DNA of 64,000 nt from Oscillospiraceae bacterium (GCA_017398105.1 JAFQHF010000176.1:6096-70095); one strand, 5' to 3'; positions 15,927 through 24,855 are shown, numbered from the stretch's first letter. The notes: generated by a model not told the origin, from the letters alone. Program-made: numbers and translations.

Positions 15927-17804
15927 ATGGGTTTCAGAAAACAAAACAAAATGACCCTTCCGGAGCTGTACAAAGTGATTTTGATCATGCTGCTGGATGT
16001 GCTGGCAACCTCCGCATCCTTTTTTCTGGGATTGTGGTTTCGGTATGATTTTGCTTTCCAGGAGATGCGTATGGCGCATATCGAGGGCTATATCTCTGCA
16101 ATTGGCCCCTGGTGCCTGATCACCCTTGTGGTGTTTGCGCTGTTCCGGCTGTACAGCTGCATCTGGGCCTTTGTCAGTACCCCGGAGGTCTTCCGGATCA
16201 TTGGTGCGTATGCGGTGCTAGCAGTTGTGGGCGTGGGCATGTTCCATTTTGACGGAATCATTATGCCCCGCTCCAGTATGGTCATGGGTTATCTGATCAG
16301 CTTCGTCTGCACGGTCGCCATCCGTTTTTCCTATCGCCTGTGGCGTACGGCGCAGCGGAATTTCAGCCATATGACCCATGCATCGGGACTGAAAAATGTG
16401 ATGCTCATTGGTGCCGGCGATGCGGGCAGAGCACTGGCTATGGAATTTACCAACAGTGATTTTGTGAAGGATCATCTGACCTGCGTCATCGATGATAATC
16501 CCGTCAAACTGAACAAGCGTCTGTGCGGTGCTCCCATTGTGGGTAACCGCTACGACATTCCCAATGCGGTGAAGCAGTATAAGATCAGCAAGATCATTTT
16601 TGCCATCCCCAGCTGCAGCGCCAAGGCCCGGAAGGAGATCCTGGATATCTGCACCACCACCGGCTGCGAGGTGCAGATGCTTCCCGGCATTTTCCAGATG
16701 GTCAACGGCGATGTCAGCGTCAGCAAGCTGCGCAAGGTCGATCCCCAGGATCTTCTTGGCCGTGATCCCATCCGGGTCAACCTGGAGGAGATTTTCGACT
16801 ATATCCATGGAAAGACCGTCATGGTCACCGGCGGCGGCGGAAGCATCGGCAGCGAGCTGTGCCGTCAGATTGCCAGCGCCAAGCCGGAGCAGCTGATCAT
16901 CTTTGAGATTTACGAAAACAGTGCCTATGATATCCAGATGGAGCTGAGAAGAACCTATCCCGAGCTGAATCTTCAGGTACTCATCGGCTCTGTGCGCAAT
17001 ACCAACCGGGTGGACTATGTGATCGGCAAGTACAAGCCTGATCTGATCTTCCACGCGGCAGCCCATAAGCATGTTCCCCTGATGGAGGACAGCCCCAACG
17101 AGGCCATCAAAAACAACGTCTTCGGAACCTACAAAATGGCGAAGGCTGCCGCAAAATACGGTGTCCGCCGGTTTGTGCTGATTTCCACCGATAAGGCCGT
17201 CAATCCCACCAATATCATGGGCGCAAGTAAGCGGCTGTGCGAGATGGTGGTGCAGATGATGAACCGGGAGAGCAAGACAGAGTTTGTCGCGGTGCGCTTC
17301 GGCAATGTGCTCGGCTCCAACGGCAGTGTGATCCCCCTGTTTAAGAAGCAGATCGAAGCCGGCGGCCCGGTTACCGTTACCCATCCGGACATTATCCGCT
17401 ATTTCATGACCATTCCCGAGGCGGTCAGCCTGGTGCTGCAGGCGGGCTACTATGCCCGGGGCGGCGAGATTTTTATTCTGGACATGGGTGAGCCCGTCAA
17501 GATCGACACCATGGCCAGGAATATGATCCGCCTCAGCGGCTATGAGCCGGATGTGGATATCAAGGTGGTCTATACCGGTCTGCGTCCCGGTGAGAAGCTC
17601 TACGAGGAGCTGCTTATGAAGGAAGAGGGCCTGCAGGAGACTGCCAACAAGCTGATCCATATCGGAAAGCCCATCGTCATGGATGACGAGAAGTTCAAGG
17701 AGCAGTTGACCCGCCTGGAAAAAGCCTGCAAGGCAGAAGTGACCAATATGAAGGACATCGTCGCGGAGATGGTGCCCACATATAAGCGTAAAGTTGAAGT
17801 TTGA
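15927..17804 (+). CDS. Membrane UDP-HexNAc 4,6-dehydratase (PglF/WbpM/CapD type)
   Basis: 625-residue nucleotide-sugar dehydratase that turns UDP-GlcNAc into the UDP-4-keto-6-deoxy-HexNAc used for diNAcBac, D-FucNAc or D-QuiNAc. Four N-terminal transmembrane helices (about 12-130) are followed by a first nucleotide-binding region (MLIGAGDAGRALAMEF, about 155-170) and by the catalytic SDR domain with TGGGGSIGSELCRQ (about 299-312), AAAHKHVPLME and STDKAVNPTNIMGASK. It has the STDK-type active site of the family in place of the usual Tyr-x3-Lys. It is the first gene of operon 1 and, with the next two genes, forms the classic dehydratase / phosphoglycosyl transferase / reductase set that starts a lipid-linked glycan. 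Confidence 0.92.
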   Translation: MGFRKQNKMTLPELYKVILIMLLDVLATSASFFLGLWFRYDFAFQEMRMAHIEGYISAIGPWCLITLVVFALFRLYSCIWAFVSTPEVFRIIGAYAVLAVVGVGMFHFDGIIMPRSSMVMGYLISFVCTVAIRFSYRLWRTAQRNFSHMTHASGLKNVMLIGAGDAGRALAMEFTNSDFVKDHLTCVIDDNPVKLNKRLCGAPIVGNRYDIPNAVKQYKISKIIFAIPSCSAKARKEILDICTTTGCEVQMLPGIFQMVNGDVSVSKLRKVDPQDLLGRDPIRVNLEEIFDYIHGKTVMVTGGGGSIGSELCRQIASAKPEQLIIFEIYENSAYDIQMELRRTYPELNLQVLIGSVRNTNRVDYVIGKYKPDLIFHAAAHKHVPLMEDSPNEAIKNNVFGTYKMAKAAAKYGVRRFVLISTDKAVNPTNIMGASKRLCEMVVQMMNRESKTEFVAVRFGNVLGSNGSVIPLFKKQIEAGGPVTVTHPDIIRYFMTIPEAVSLVLQAGYYARGGEIFILDMGEPVKIDTMARNMIRLSGYEPDVDIKVVYTGLRPGEKLYEELLMKEEGLQETANKLIHIGKPIVMDDEKFKEQLTRLEKACKAEVTNMKDIVAEMVPTYKRKVEV

Positions 17805-17823
17805 TTGGAAAAGAGGGAATTTC

Positions 17824-18441
17824 ATGTATCAGAAATTCGGAAAACGGTTCCTGGATATCCTGCTGTCCGGTCTGGGCATTGTGGTGCTGGCACCGGTGTA
17901 TCTGCTGCTGGCCGCTGCCATCAAGATCGATGATCCGGGCCCGGTGTTTTTCCGGCAGAAGCGGGTGGGTATTCACAAGACACATTTCCAGATCCTGAAA
18001 TTCCGCACCATGAAAATGGATACACCCAAGGATACGCCCACCCATCTGCTGCAGAATCCGGAGCAGTATATTACCCGGGTCGGCAGAATTCTGAGAAAAC
18101 TGTCTCTGGATGAGTTGCCTCAGATTTTCCAGATCTTTACGGGCGAAATGTCCATTATCGGCCCCCGGCCCGCCCTGTGGAATCAGTTTGATCTGATTGC
18201 GGAGCGGGACAAGTATGGTGCCAATGATGTTCGCCCCGGCCTGACGGGCTGGGCCCAGATCAACGGCCGTGATGAGCTGCCCATTGATGTGAAGGCCCGC
18301 TTTGACGGGGAATACGTGAAGAATCTGAGCTTCCTGTTTGACTGCAAGTGTTTCTTTGGCACCATCACATCGGTTCTGAAATCCGATGGCGTGGTGGAAG
18401 GCGGCACCGGCCGGCTGGAAAAGGAGAAGAAGGAAAAATGA
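17824..18441 (+). CDS. Initiating phosphoglycosyl transferase (monotopic, PglC-like)
   Basis: 205-residue enzyme that moves a sugar-1-phosphate from a UDP-sugar to undecaprenyl phosphate, the committed step of the glycan. One N-terminal re-entrant membrane helix (about 10-33) is followed by the catalytic fold: DDPGPVFFRQKRVG, KFRTMKMD, LDELPQIFQIF, GPRP and RPGLTGWAQINGR. The small size is that of the minimal catalytic unit (PglC/WcaJ C-terminal half). The ATG at 17824 is chosen because of the preceding AAGAGGGAA; the frame upstream of it contains only a TTG inside the dehydratase gene. Overlaps the next gene by four bases. Confidence 0.93.
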   Translation: MYQKFGKRFLDILLSGLGIVVLAPVYLLLAAAIKIDDPGPVFFRQKRVGIHKTHFQILKFRTMKMDTPKDTPTHLLQNPEQYITRVGRILRKLSLDELPQIFQIFTGEMSIIGPRPALWNQFDLIAERDKYGANDVRPGLTGWAQINGRDELPIDVKARFDGEYVKNLSFLFDCKCFFGTITSVLKSDGVVEGGTGRLEKEKKEK

Positions 18442-19313
18442 AAAAGATCCTGATCACCGGTGCCAACAGCTATGTGGGACAGTCCGTTGAGAATTATCTG
18501 AAACAGTGGCCGGAAGCATACCGGGTGGACACGGTGGATATGATCGGGGAAGGCTGGAAGGAAACCTCTTTCCGGGGCTATGACGCGGTATTCCATGTGG
18601 CGGGCATCGTCCACCTGGAGCAGGCGAAGAACGACCCTGCCCAGGCAGCGCTTTATGACCGGGTCAATGTGCACCTTGCCGTGGAGACTGCCCGGAAAGC
18701 GAAGGATGAAGGCGTGAAGCAGTTTGTTTTTATGAGCTCTGCCAGTGTCTACGGTCTCAGTGCCCCCATCGGCAGGGTAGTCATGATCACGAAAGATACG
18801 CCGCTGCAGCCTGCGGACAACTACGGCATCAGCAAGGCGAAGGCGGAACAGGCGTTGGCGGAGCTGAAAAGCGATGCCTTCAAACAGGTCATCCTGCGTC
18901 CGCCTATGATCTATGGCAAGGGCTGCAGGGGAAACTACCAGACCATGGCAAAGCTGGCAAGAAAGCTGCCTGTGTTCCCCTATGTGAACAATCAGCGTTC
19001 CATGCTGTATATGGAAAATCTGGCGGAATTCGTCCGTCAGGTGATCGATGATGAGGCGGAAGGTATTTTCTGCCCCCAGAACAATGAATATACCAACACC
19101 AGTGACATGGTGAATCTGATCGCCCGTGCCAACGGCAGGGGAATCCTGATGGTCAGAGGCTTTGGCTGGGCACTGAAGATTTTGCGCCATGCGACCGCGA
19201 TTGTGGACAAGGCCTTCGGCAGCCTGTGCTATGATTTTGAATTGAGCCGGTATTCCAGAGACTACTGCGTGAAAAGCCTGGAAGAATCCATTCTGGAAAC
19301 AGAATCCAAATAA
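18438..19313 (+). CDS. NAD-dependent epimerase/4-ketoreductase (extended SDR)
   Basis: 291-residue SDR with GANSYVGQS at residues 8-16 (nucleotide loop), SSASVYG (about 97-103) and the catalytic YGISK (about 127-131). Next to a WbpM-type dehydratase and a phosphoglycosyl transferase it most likely reduces the 4-keto sugar to UDP-D-FucNAc or UDP-D-QuiNAc, as WbpV/WbpK do in Pseudomonas; a true 4-epimerase cannot be excluded. The ATG at 18438 overlaps the previous stop and has AAGGAGAAGAAGG upstream; the frame is open further upstream, inside the previous gene, without a site. Confidence 0.82.
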   Translation: MKKILITGANSYVGQSVENYLKQWPEAYRVDTVDMIGEGWKETSFRGYDAVFHVAGIVHLEQAKNDPAQAALYDRVNVHLAVETARKAKDEGVKQFVFMSSASVYGLSAPIGRVVMITKDTPLQPADNYGISKAKAEQALAELKSDAFKQVILRPPMIYGKGCRGNYQTMAKLARKLPVFPYVNNQRSMLYMENLAEFVRQVIDDEAEGIFCPQNNEYTNTSDMVNLIARANGRGILMVRGFGWALKILRHATAIVDKAFGSLCYDFELSRYSRDYCVKSLEESILETESK

Positions 19314-19345
19314 CGATACAGAAACGATGACAGAGGAGGGATTGC

Positions 19346-20557
19346 GTGAAAAAGAAACGGGATATCTTATTTTTATGCCAGTTTTTTTACCCCGAATACA
19401 TTTCCTCCGCGCAGCTTCCCTTTGACACAGTGCTTGCCCTGAAGGCAGCCGGATTTACCGTGGATGCGCTCTGCGGCTATCCCAAGGAATATTCTGATGG
19501 CGGTGACATCCCAGTCAGAGAGGATATCGACGGCATTCACATTCACCGGCTGAAATATATTCAGACCGGGCGGGCAGGCTTTTTGGGCCGCATCGTCAAT
19601 TATTTTTCCTTTACGCTGATGGTGCTGCTGCACATCTTTGAAATTGCCAGATACAAGGCTGTGGTTGTTTATTCCAACCCGCCGATTTTGCCCTGGATCG
19701 CATCCTGGGCAAAGGTTCTGTTCGGAACAAAGCTGGTTTTTGTTTCCTACGACCTGTATCCGGAGGTGGCAACGGTTACTAACACTCTGCGTGACGGCAA
19801 TGTGATCTGCCGGCTGATGAACCATATCAACAGGCGCGTGTACCGCCGTGCGGACAAAATCGTGGCCCTTTCCGCAGAGATGAAGGAATATATCCTGGCC
19901 CATCGTCCGATTGCGGAAGACAAGGTTGCTGTGATTCCCAACTGGTTTGCAGATCAGGGGGAACAGTCCCGAAACCGGGAGGAAAACAGCTTCCGCGAAA
20001 CCGTAGGCCAGCGGTTTGTGGTCTCCTATTTCGGCAATATGGGAACCATGCAGGATATGGATACCATCCTGGGTGCCATCCGGGCACTGAAGGATGATGA
20101 AACGGTGTTTTTCCTCTTTGCAGGCCACGGCAACAAGATGGAGAAACTGAAGAAAATCGTCTCCGGGGAACAGATTCCCAATATTGCCATCCATCATTTC
20201 CTGCACGGACAGGCCTTCCGGGATGCGCTGGCTGCCAGTGACTGCGCCTTTGTAACGCTGGAAAAGGGCGCCACCGGTCTGTGCGTGCCCAGCAAGACTT
20301 ACAGCTATATGATGCAGGGCATCCCGCTTCTGGCGGTTATGGATGAATGCGACATCGTCCGGGATATCGAAAAAGGCGCGGGCTGCTGGGTCAGAAACGG
20401 CGACAGCGCCGGGCTGGTACGCTGCATCAAAGCCATGCAGCAGAACCCTGCACGGCATGAGCAGATGCGCAGAACCTGCCGCAGTCTTTATCTTGAAAAT
20501 TACACCACAGAAATCTGTACGAAAAAATATGTGACCCTGTTCCGCTCGCTTCTGTGA
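19346..20557 (+). CDS. Glycosyltransferase family 4, WbuB-like
   Basis: 403-residue GT-B enzyme. N-terminal acceptor domain starts LFLCQFFYPEYISSAQ; the donor domain has FGNMGTMQDMD (about 228-240) and the C-terminal acidic-loop motif LEKGATGLCVPSKTYSYM (about 304-321). This type, with the PEY.SSAQ start and the position directly before fnlABC, matches WbuB, the N-acetyl-L-fucosamine transferase of O-antigen loci such as E. coli O26. Use of UDP-L-FucNAc is therefore likely but inferred from context. GTG start at 19346 with AGGAGG upstream. Confidence 0.85.
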   Translation: MKKKRDILFLCQFFYPEYISSAQLPFDTVLALKAAGFTVDALCGYPKEYSDGGDIPVREDIDGIHIHRLKYIQTGRAGFLGRIVNYFSFTLMVLLHIFEIARYKAVVVYSNPPILPWIASWAKVLFGTKLVFVSYDLYPEVATVTNTLRDGNVICRLMNHINRRVYRRADKIVALSAEMKEYILAHRPIAEDKVAVIPNWFADQGEQSRNREENSFRETVGQRFVVSYFGNMGTMQDMDTILGAIRALKDDETVFFLFAGHGNKMEKLKKIVSGEQIPNIAIHHFLHGQAFRDALAASDCAFVTLEKGATGLCVPSKTYSYMMQGIPLLAVMDECDIVRDIEKGAGCWVRNGDSAGLVRCIKAMQQNPARHEQMRRTCRSLYLENYTTEICTKKYVTLFRSLL

Positions 20558-20580
20558 CCGGGGAGGGAAGGAGAGTAATC

Positions 20581-21627
20581 ATGAGTATTTTTGAAAACAA
20601 GACCCTGATGATCACCGGCGGTACCGGTTCCTTCGGCAACGCTGTGCTGAACCGCTTCCTGGATACGGATATCAAGGAGATCCGTGTCTTCTCCCGGGAT
20701 GAAAAGAAGCAGGACGATATGCGCCACGAATTCCAGGCCCGTCTGCCGGAGGCTGCCAACAAGATCAAGTTCTTCATCGGCGATGTCCGGGATCTGTCCT
20801 CCGTCCGCAATGCCATGCACGGCGTTGACTACATTTTCCATGCCGCTGCCCTGAAGCAGGTGCCCTCCTGCGAGTTCTTCCCCATGGAGGCGGTAAAGAC
20901 CAATGTCATCGGCACTGACAATGTGCTGACCGCCGCTATCGATGCCGGGGTGAAGACCGTTATCTGCCTGTCCACCGATAAGGCTGCCTATCCCGTTAAT
21001 GCCATGGGTACCTCCAAGGCCATGATGGAGAAGGTCATCGTTGCCAAGTCCCGCACGGTTGACCCGGAGGATACCAAGATCTGCTGCACCCGCTATGGCA
21101 ACGTTATGTGCTCCCGGGGCTCCGTTATCCCCCTGTGGATCGAGCAGATCAAGGCTGGCAATCCCATCACCATCACCGAGCCCTCCATGACCCGGTTTAT
21201 CATGAGCCTGGAGGAGGCGGTGGATCTGGTGCTGTTCGCCTTTGAACATGGCGTCAGCGGTGATATTCTGGTTCAAAAGGCTCCTGCCTGCACCATTGAG
21301 ACGCTGGCAAAGGCCGTCACCGGTCTGTTTGCGCCCGGTCATGAGATCAAGGTCATCGGTATCCGCCATGGCGAGAAGATGTACGAAACGCTGCTGACCA
21401 ACGAGGAGTGCGCCAATGCCATCGACCTGGGCAATTTCTACCGGGTTCCCTCCGACAAGCGCGACCTGAACTACGACAAGTATTTCAAGGAAGGCGACAA
21501 GGAGCGCAATGTGCTGACCGAGTTCAATTCCAGCAACACCGACCTGCTGAATGTGGCCCAGGTTCAGGAAAAACTGCTGAGCCTGTCCTACATCCGGGAA
21601 GAACTGGCAGCCTGGAAGAAAGACTGA
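20581..21627 (+). CDS. fnlA: UDP-GlcNAc 4,6-dehydratase/5-epimerase FnlA (CapE/WbjB)
   Basis: First enzyme of UDP-N-acetyl-L-fucosamine synthesis; a soluble inverting dehydratase of 348 residues. TGGTGSFGNAV (about 12-22) is the NADP loop; FSRDEKKQDDMR, FHAAALKQVPSCE, STDKAAYPVNAMGTSK and the C-terminal GIRHGEKMYETL are family marks. The ATG at 20581 follows AAGGAG by six bases; the in-frame GTG 27 bases earlier overlaps the previous stop and lacks a site. It is followed by fnlB, an acetyltransferase and fnlC. Together with the retaining-type dehydratase at 15927 it shows that this operon makes two different 6-deoxy-HexNAc sugars. Confidence 0.95.
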   Translation: MSIFENKTLMITGGTGSFGNAVLNRFLDTDIKEIRVFSRDEKKQDDMRHEFQARLPEAANKIKFFIGDVRDLSSVRNAMHGVDYIFHAAALKQVPSCEFFPMEAVKTNVIGTDNVLTAAIDAGVKTVICLSTDKAAYPVNAMGTSKAMMEKVIVAKSRTVDPEDTKICCTRYGNVMCSRGSVIPLWIEQIKAGNPITITEPSMTRFIMSLEEAVDLVLFAFEHGVSGDILVQKAPACTIETLAKAVTGLFAPGHEIKVIGIRHGEKMYETLLTNEECANAIDLGNFYRVPSDKRDLNYDKYFKEGDKERNVLTEFNSSNTDLLNVAQVQEKLLSLSYIREELAAWKKD

Positions 21628-21651
21628 TTCAAATAACAGGAGGAATCGAGG

Positions 21652-22851
21652 ATGAACATTCTCATCACCGGCGCAGCCGGCTTTGTAGGCAAAAACCTGA
21701 CTGCTGCCCTGCAGTGCATCCGGGACGGCAAGGACCGTACCCATCCGGGTCTTTCCATCGGGGAGCTGTACCTGTATGATATCGATTCCCCCGCATCCTT
21801 ACTGGAGGAGGCCTGCCAAAAGGCGGACTTTGTCTTCAATCTGGCAGGTGTGAACCGTCCGAAAAATCAGGAGGAGTTCATGCAGGGCAACTTCGGCTTT
21901 GCCTCCACACTGCTGGATACCCTGAAAAAACATCACAATACCTGCCCTGTTATGCTGTCCTCTTCCATTCAGGCTACCCTGGTGGGCCGCTATGCAGGCG
22001 GCGAATACGGCAAGAGCAAGAAAGCGGGCGAGGAACTGTTCTTTGCCTATGCGGAAGAAACCGGGGCCAAGGTGCTGGTGTACCGCTTCCCCAATCTCTT
22101 CGGCAAATGGTGCCGTCCCAACTATAACAGTGCAGTGGCAACCTTCTGCCATAACTATGCCCATGACCTGCCCATCACTGTCAACGATCCTTCCGTGGAG
22201 CTGGAACTTCTGTACATTGATGATCTGGTGGACGAGATGATCGCGGCCCTGGAGGGCAGAGAACACCGCTGCGAATTTGATGGGGTAGATACGGTCCTGA
22301 CAGATACCGGCCGCTACTGCGCCGCACCGGTTTCCCATAAGGCAACTCTGGGAGAGATCGTCTCCCTGCTGGATGCCTTTAAGTCCCAGCCGGAAAGCCT
22401 GACGATGCCGGAGATCCCCAAGGGCTCCTTTGCCAAGAAGCTGTATTCCACCTATCTTTCCTACCTGCCCAAAGAAAAGGCAGCGTTCCCCTTAAAAATG
22501 AATGTGGACGCCCGGGGAAGCTTTACAGAGCTGCTGCGTACGGAAAAGTGCGGCCAGTTCAGCGTGAATATTTCCAAGCCCGGCATCACCAAGGGTCAGC
22601 ACTGGCACCACACCAAGTGGGAATTCTTCATTGTTGTGGCAGGCCGGGGCCTGATCCAGCAGCGGAAAGTGGGCTCCGATGAGGTGCTGAACTTTGAAGT
22701 CAGCGGAGAAAAAATCGAAGCGGTGCATATGCTGCCCGGATATACCCATAATATCATTAACCTTTCCGAAACGGAAAATCTGGTGACGGTGATGTGGGCC
22801 AATGAATGCTTTGATCCCAGTAAGCCGGACACCTTCTTTGAGGTGGTGTAA
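21652..22851 (+). CDS. fnlB: Bifunctional FnlB/CapF: 4-ketoreductase with cupin domain
   Basis: 399 residues. Second step of UDP-L-FucNAc synthesis: an N-terminal SDR domain (about 1-255, ITGAAGFVGKN loop at residues 4-14, SSIQATL and YGKSK catalytic Tyr/Lys) and a C-terminal cupin domain (about 285-399) with the zinc-ligand cluster GQHWHHTKWEFF near residue 310-320. This two-domain build is that of CapF, which does C3 epimerisation and C4 reduction. Lies between fnlA and a NeuD-like gene; spacing three bases to the latter. Confidence 0.94.
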   Translation: MNILITGAAGFVGKNLTAALQCIRDGKDRTHPGLSIGELYLYDIDSPASLLEEACQKADFVFNLAGVNRPKNQEEFMQGNFGFASTLLDTLKKHHNTCPVMLSSSIQATLVGRYAGGEYGKSKKAGEELFFAYAEETGAKVLVYRFPNLFGKWCRPNYNSAVATFCHNYAHDLPITVNDPSVELELLYIDDLVDEMIAALEGREHRCEFDGVDTVLTDTGRYCAAPVSHKATLGEIVSLLDAFKSQPESLTMPEIPKGSFAKKLYSTYLSYLPKEKAAFPLKMNVDARGSFTELLRTEKCGQFSVNISKPGITKGQHWHHTKWEFFIVVAGRGLIQQRKVGSDEVLNFEVSGEKIEAVHMLPGYTHNIINLSETENLVTVMWANECFDPSKPDTFFEVV

Positions 22852-22853
22852 GC

Positions 22854-23369
22854 GTGAAAAAACTGCTGATTTTGGGGGCGGGCGGCTACGGAAAGACCAT
22901 TGCGGATGTTGCCCGGCAGATGGACTGCTATGATAAGATCGCTTTCCTGGATGATGGGAAGCAGGGGCCCGATATTCTGGGCCGGTGCGAAGAATATACC
23001 ATGTTCTGCGATGACCGGACGGAAGTTTATCCTGCCTTCGGCAATAATGAAGCGCGGATGAACTGGCTGAACCGGCTGCTGGAAGAGGAGATTCCGGTGC
23101 CCACACTGGTGCATCCCAGCGCCTATGTCAGTCCCTGTGCGGTTTTGGGAGAAGGCACTGTGGTGCTTCCCATGGCGGTGGTCAATACCGGCGTTACTGT
23201 TGAGGCGGGCTGTATCATCAATATCGGTGCCCTGATCGACCATGACTGTGTGATCGAAGCCGGTGTCCACCTGTGTCCCGGTGTTATTGTAAAGGCAGAG
23301 AACCGGATCGCTTCCGGTGAAAAAATAGAATCCGGCGAAGTGATCCTCGCCAGAATCTATCCTGTATAA
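22854..23369 (+). CDS. Left-handed beta-helix acetyltransferase, NeuD-like
   Basis: 171 residues, GTG start. The N-terminal PglD/NeuD-type small Rossmann part (LLILGAGGYGKTIADVAR, 1-75) is followed by hexapeptide repeats (about 85-170: HPSAYVSPCAVLGEGTVV, then INIGALIDHDCVIEAGVHLCPG). Such proteins acetylate an amino sugar or sialic acid using acetyl-CoA. It is shorter than typical NeuD (about 210) by losing a few coils. Placed inside the fnl genes, it may O- or N-acetylate a FucNAc derivative or a 4-amino sugar; the substrate is unknown and no aminotransferase is seen nearby. Confidence 0.82.
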   Translation: MKKLLILGAGGYGKTIADVARQMDCYDKIAFLDDGKQGPDILGRCEEYTMFCDDRTEVYPAFGNNEARMNWLNRLLEEEIPVPTLVHPSAYVSPCAVLGEGTVVLPMAVVNTGVTVEAGCIINIGALIDHDCVIEAGVHLCPGVIVKAENRIASGEKIESGEVILARIYPV

Positions 23370-23384
23370 AAAGGAGTGTTTCCT

Positions 23385-24569
23385 ATGGAAATGAAGCTGG
23401 ATTATTCGGATATTTCCTTCAAAAACAACGGCAAGCTGAAGCTGCTGATCATCGTGGGCACCCGTCCCGAGATCATCCGGCTGGCTGCCGTCATCAATAA
23501 GTGCCGCAAGTATTTTGACTGTATTCTGGCCCACACCGGCCAGAACTACGATTATAATCTGAACGGCATCTTTTTCCGGGATCTGGGTCTTGCGGACCCG
23601 GATGTGTACATGAACGCGGTTGGCGACGACCTGGGCGCTACCGTTGGCAACATTATCAACTGCTCTTACAAGCTGATGGCTGCCATCAAGCCCGATGCCA
23701 TGCTGATCCTGGGTGACACCAACTCCTGCCTGTCCGCCATCCCGGCAAAGCGGCTGCATATCCCCATCTTCCATATGGAAGCCGGCAACCGCTGCAAGGA
23801 TGAGTGCCTGCCCGAGGAAACCAACCGCCGGATCGTGGACATTATCTCGGACGTGAATCTTGCCTACTCCGAGCATGCCCGGAAGTATCTGCACGACTGC
23901 GGCCTGCCCAAGGAGCGTACTTATGTGACCGGTTCTCCCATGGCGGAAGTTCTGCATGAGAATCTGGATGCCATCATGGCCTCTGATGTCCATGCCCGTC
24001 TGGGTCTGGAAAAAGGCAGGTATATCCTGCTGTCTGCCCACCGGGAGGAGAACATCGACACGGAGAAGAATTTCCTGTCCCTGTTCACGGCCATCAACGC
24101 CATGGCGGAAAAGTATGATATGCCCATTCTCTACTCCTGCCATCCCCGCTCCAAGAAGCGTCTGGAAGCCAGCGGCTTCCAGCTTGACAAGCGTGTCATC
24201 AAAAATGAGCCTCTGGGCTTCCATGACTATAACTGCCTGCAGATGAACGCATTTGCCGTGGTGTCCGATTCCGGTACGTTGCCGGAAGAATCCAGCTTCT
24301 TTACCTCTGTGGGCCATCCCTTCTCGGCAGTGTGCATCCGCACCTCCACCGAGCGTCCGGAAGCTCTGGACAAGGCCTGCTTCATTCTGGCGGGCATTGA
24401 CGAAGGTCACCTGCTGCAGGCGGTGGATACCGCTGTGCAGATGAATCTGGAGGGTGACCATGGCATTCCCGTTCCGGATTATGTGGAAGAAAATGTGTCC
24501 ACAAAGGTGGTCAAGATCATCCAGTCCTACACCGGCGTGGTAGACAAGATGGTCTGGCGCAAGTATTAA
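23385..24569 (+). CDS. fnlC: UDP-N-acetyl sugar 2-epimerase FnlC (CapG, WecB family)
   Basis: 394-residue non-hydrolysing UDP-HexNAc 2-epimerase. As the partner of FnlA and FnlB it converts the UDP-6-deoxy-talose form to UDP-N-acetyl-L-fucosamine. Marks: IVGTRPEIIRLAAV (about 22-35), HTGQNYDYNLNGIFF, LGDTNSCLS, HMEAGNRC, PEETNRRIVD, SAHREENI and SDSGTLPEESSFF. The ATG at 23385 has AAGGAG eight bases upstream; an in-frame GTG three codons earlier sits inside that site. The last gene before a ~285-bp repeat-filled gap. Confidence 0.95.
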   Translation: MEMKLDYSDISFKNNGKLKLLIIVGTRPEIIRLAAVINKCRKYFDCILAHTGQNYDYNLNGIFFRDLGLADPDVYMNAVGDDLGATVGNIINCSYKLMAAIKPDAMLILGDTNSCLSAIPAKRLHIPIFHMEAGNRCKDECLPEETNRRIVDIISDVNLAYSEHARKYLHDCGLPKERTYVTGSPMAEVLHENLDAIMASDVHARLGLEKGRYILLSAHREENIDTEKNFLSLFTAINAMAEKYDMPILYSCHPRSKKRLEASGFQLDKRVIKNEPLGFHDYNCLQMNAFAVVSDSGTLPEESSFFTSVGHPFSAVCIRTSTERPEALDKACFILAGIDEGHLLQAVDTAVQMNLEGDHGIPVPDYVEENVSTKVVKIIQSYTGVVDKMVWRKY

Positions 24570-24570
24570 C

Positions 24571-24838
24571 ATAGCTGGGCAGGGGCTTGCCCCCGCCGCA
24601 GACTGTAGAAAGCGCTTCGCAGAATTTGCCGCGGAAGCGGCAAATCAATTCTAATCATTTTTGGCCGCGGCATGTACGTGGACAAAAATACTTCTCAGGC
24701 TGCAAGTGTGGAATTGATTCGCCATGGGCGAATCAATTATGCGCGCAGCAGACTGCAAGAATTTGGCGGAAAGCCCTGAAGGGGATTTTCGGCATGTTAG
24801 GGCAGGGGCTTGCCCCCGCCGTATTCCAATATTCAAAA
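24571..24838. repeat. Composite palindromic repeat (family 2) interrupting operon 1
   Basis: A non-coding block between fnlC and the next glycosyltransferase. It is flanked by two identical 22-bp direct repeats (24577-24598 and 24800-24821), each a hairpin GGCAGGGGC-TT-GCCCCCGCC. Between them lie a 9-bp stem ATTTGCCGC/GCGGCAAAT (about 24626-24648) and an 11-bp perfect stem ATTGATTCGCC/GGCGAATCAAT with loop ATG (about 24713-24737). A 90-codon open frame crosses it but looks accidental. No promoter boxes or T-runs are plain; the GC-rich hairpins could damp or protect the transcript. Confidence 0.6.
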
Positions 24839-24855
24839 AATAAGGAGGCGAGTGC

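Noticed and set aside
21652..22851. Frameshifted fusion of an SDR and a cupin gene
   Set aside because: The SDR plus cupin build is the normal form of CapF/FnlB, so it is not an artefact.
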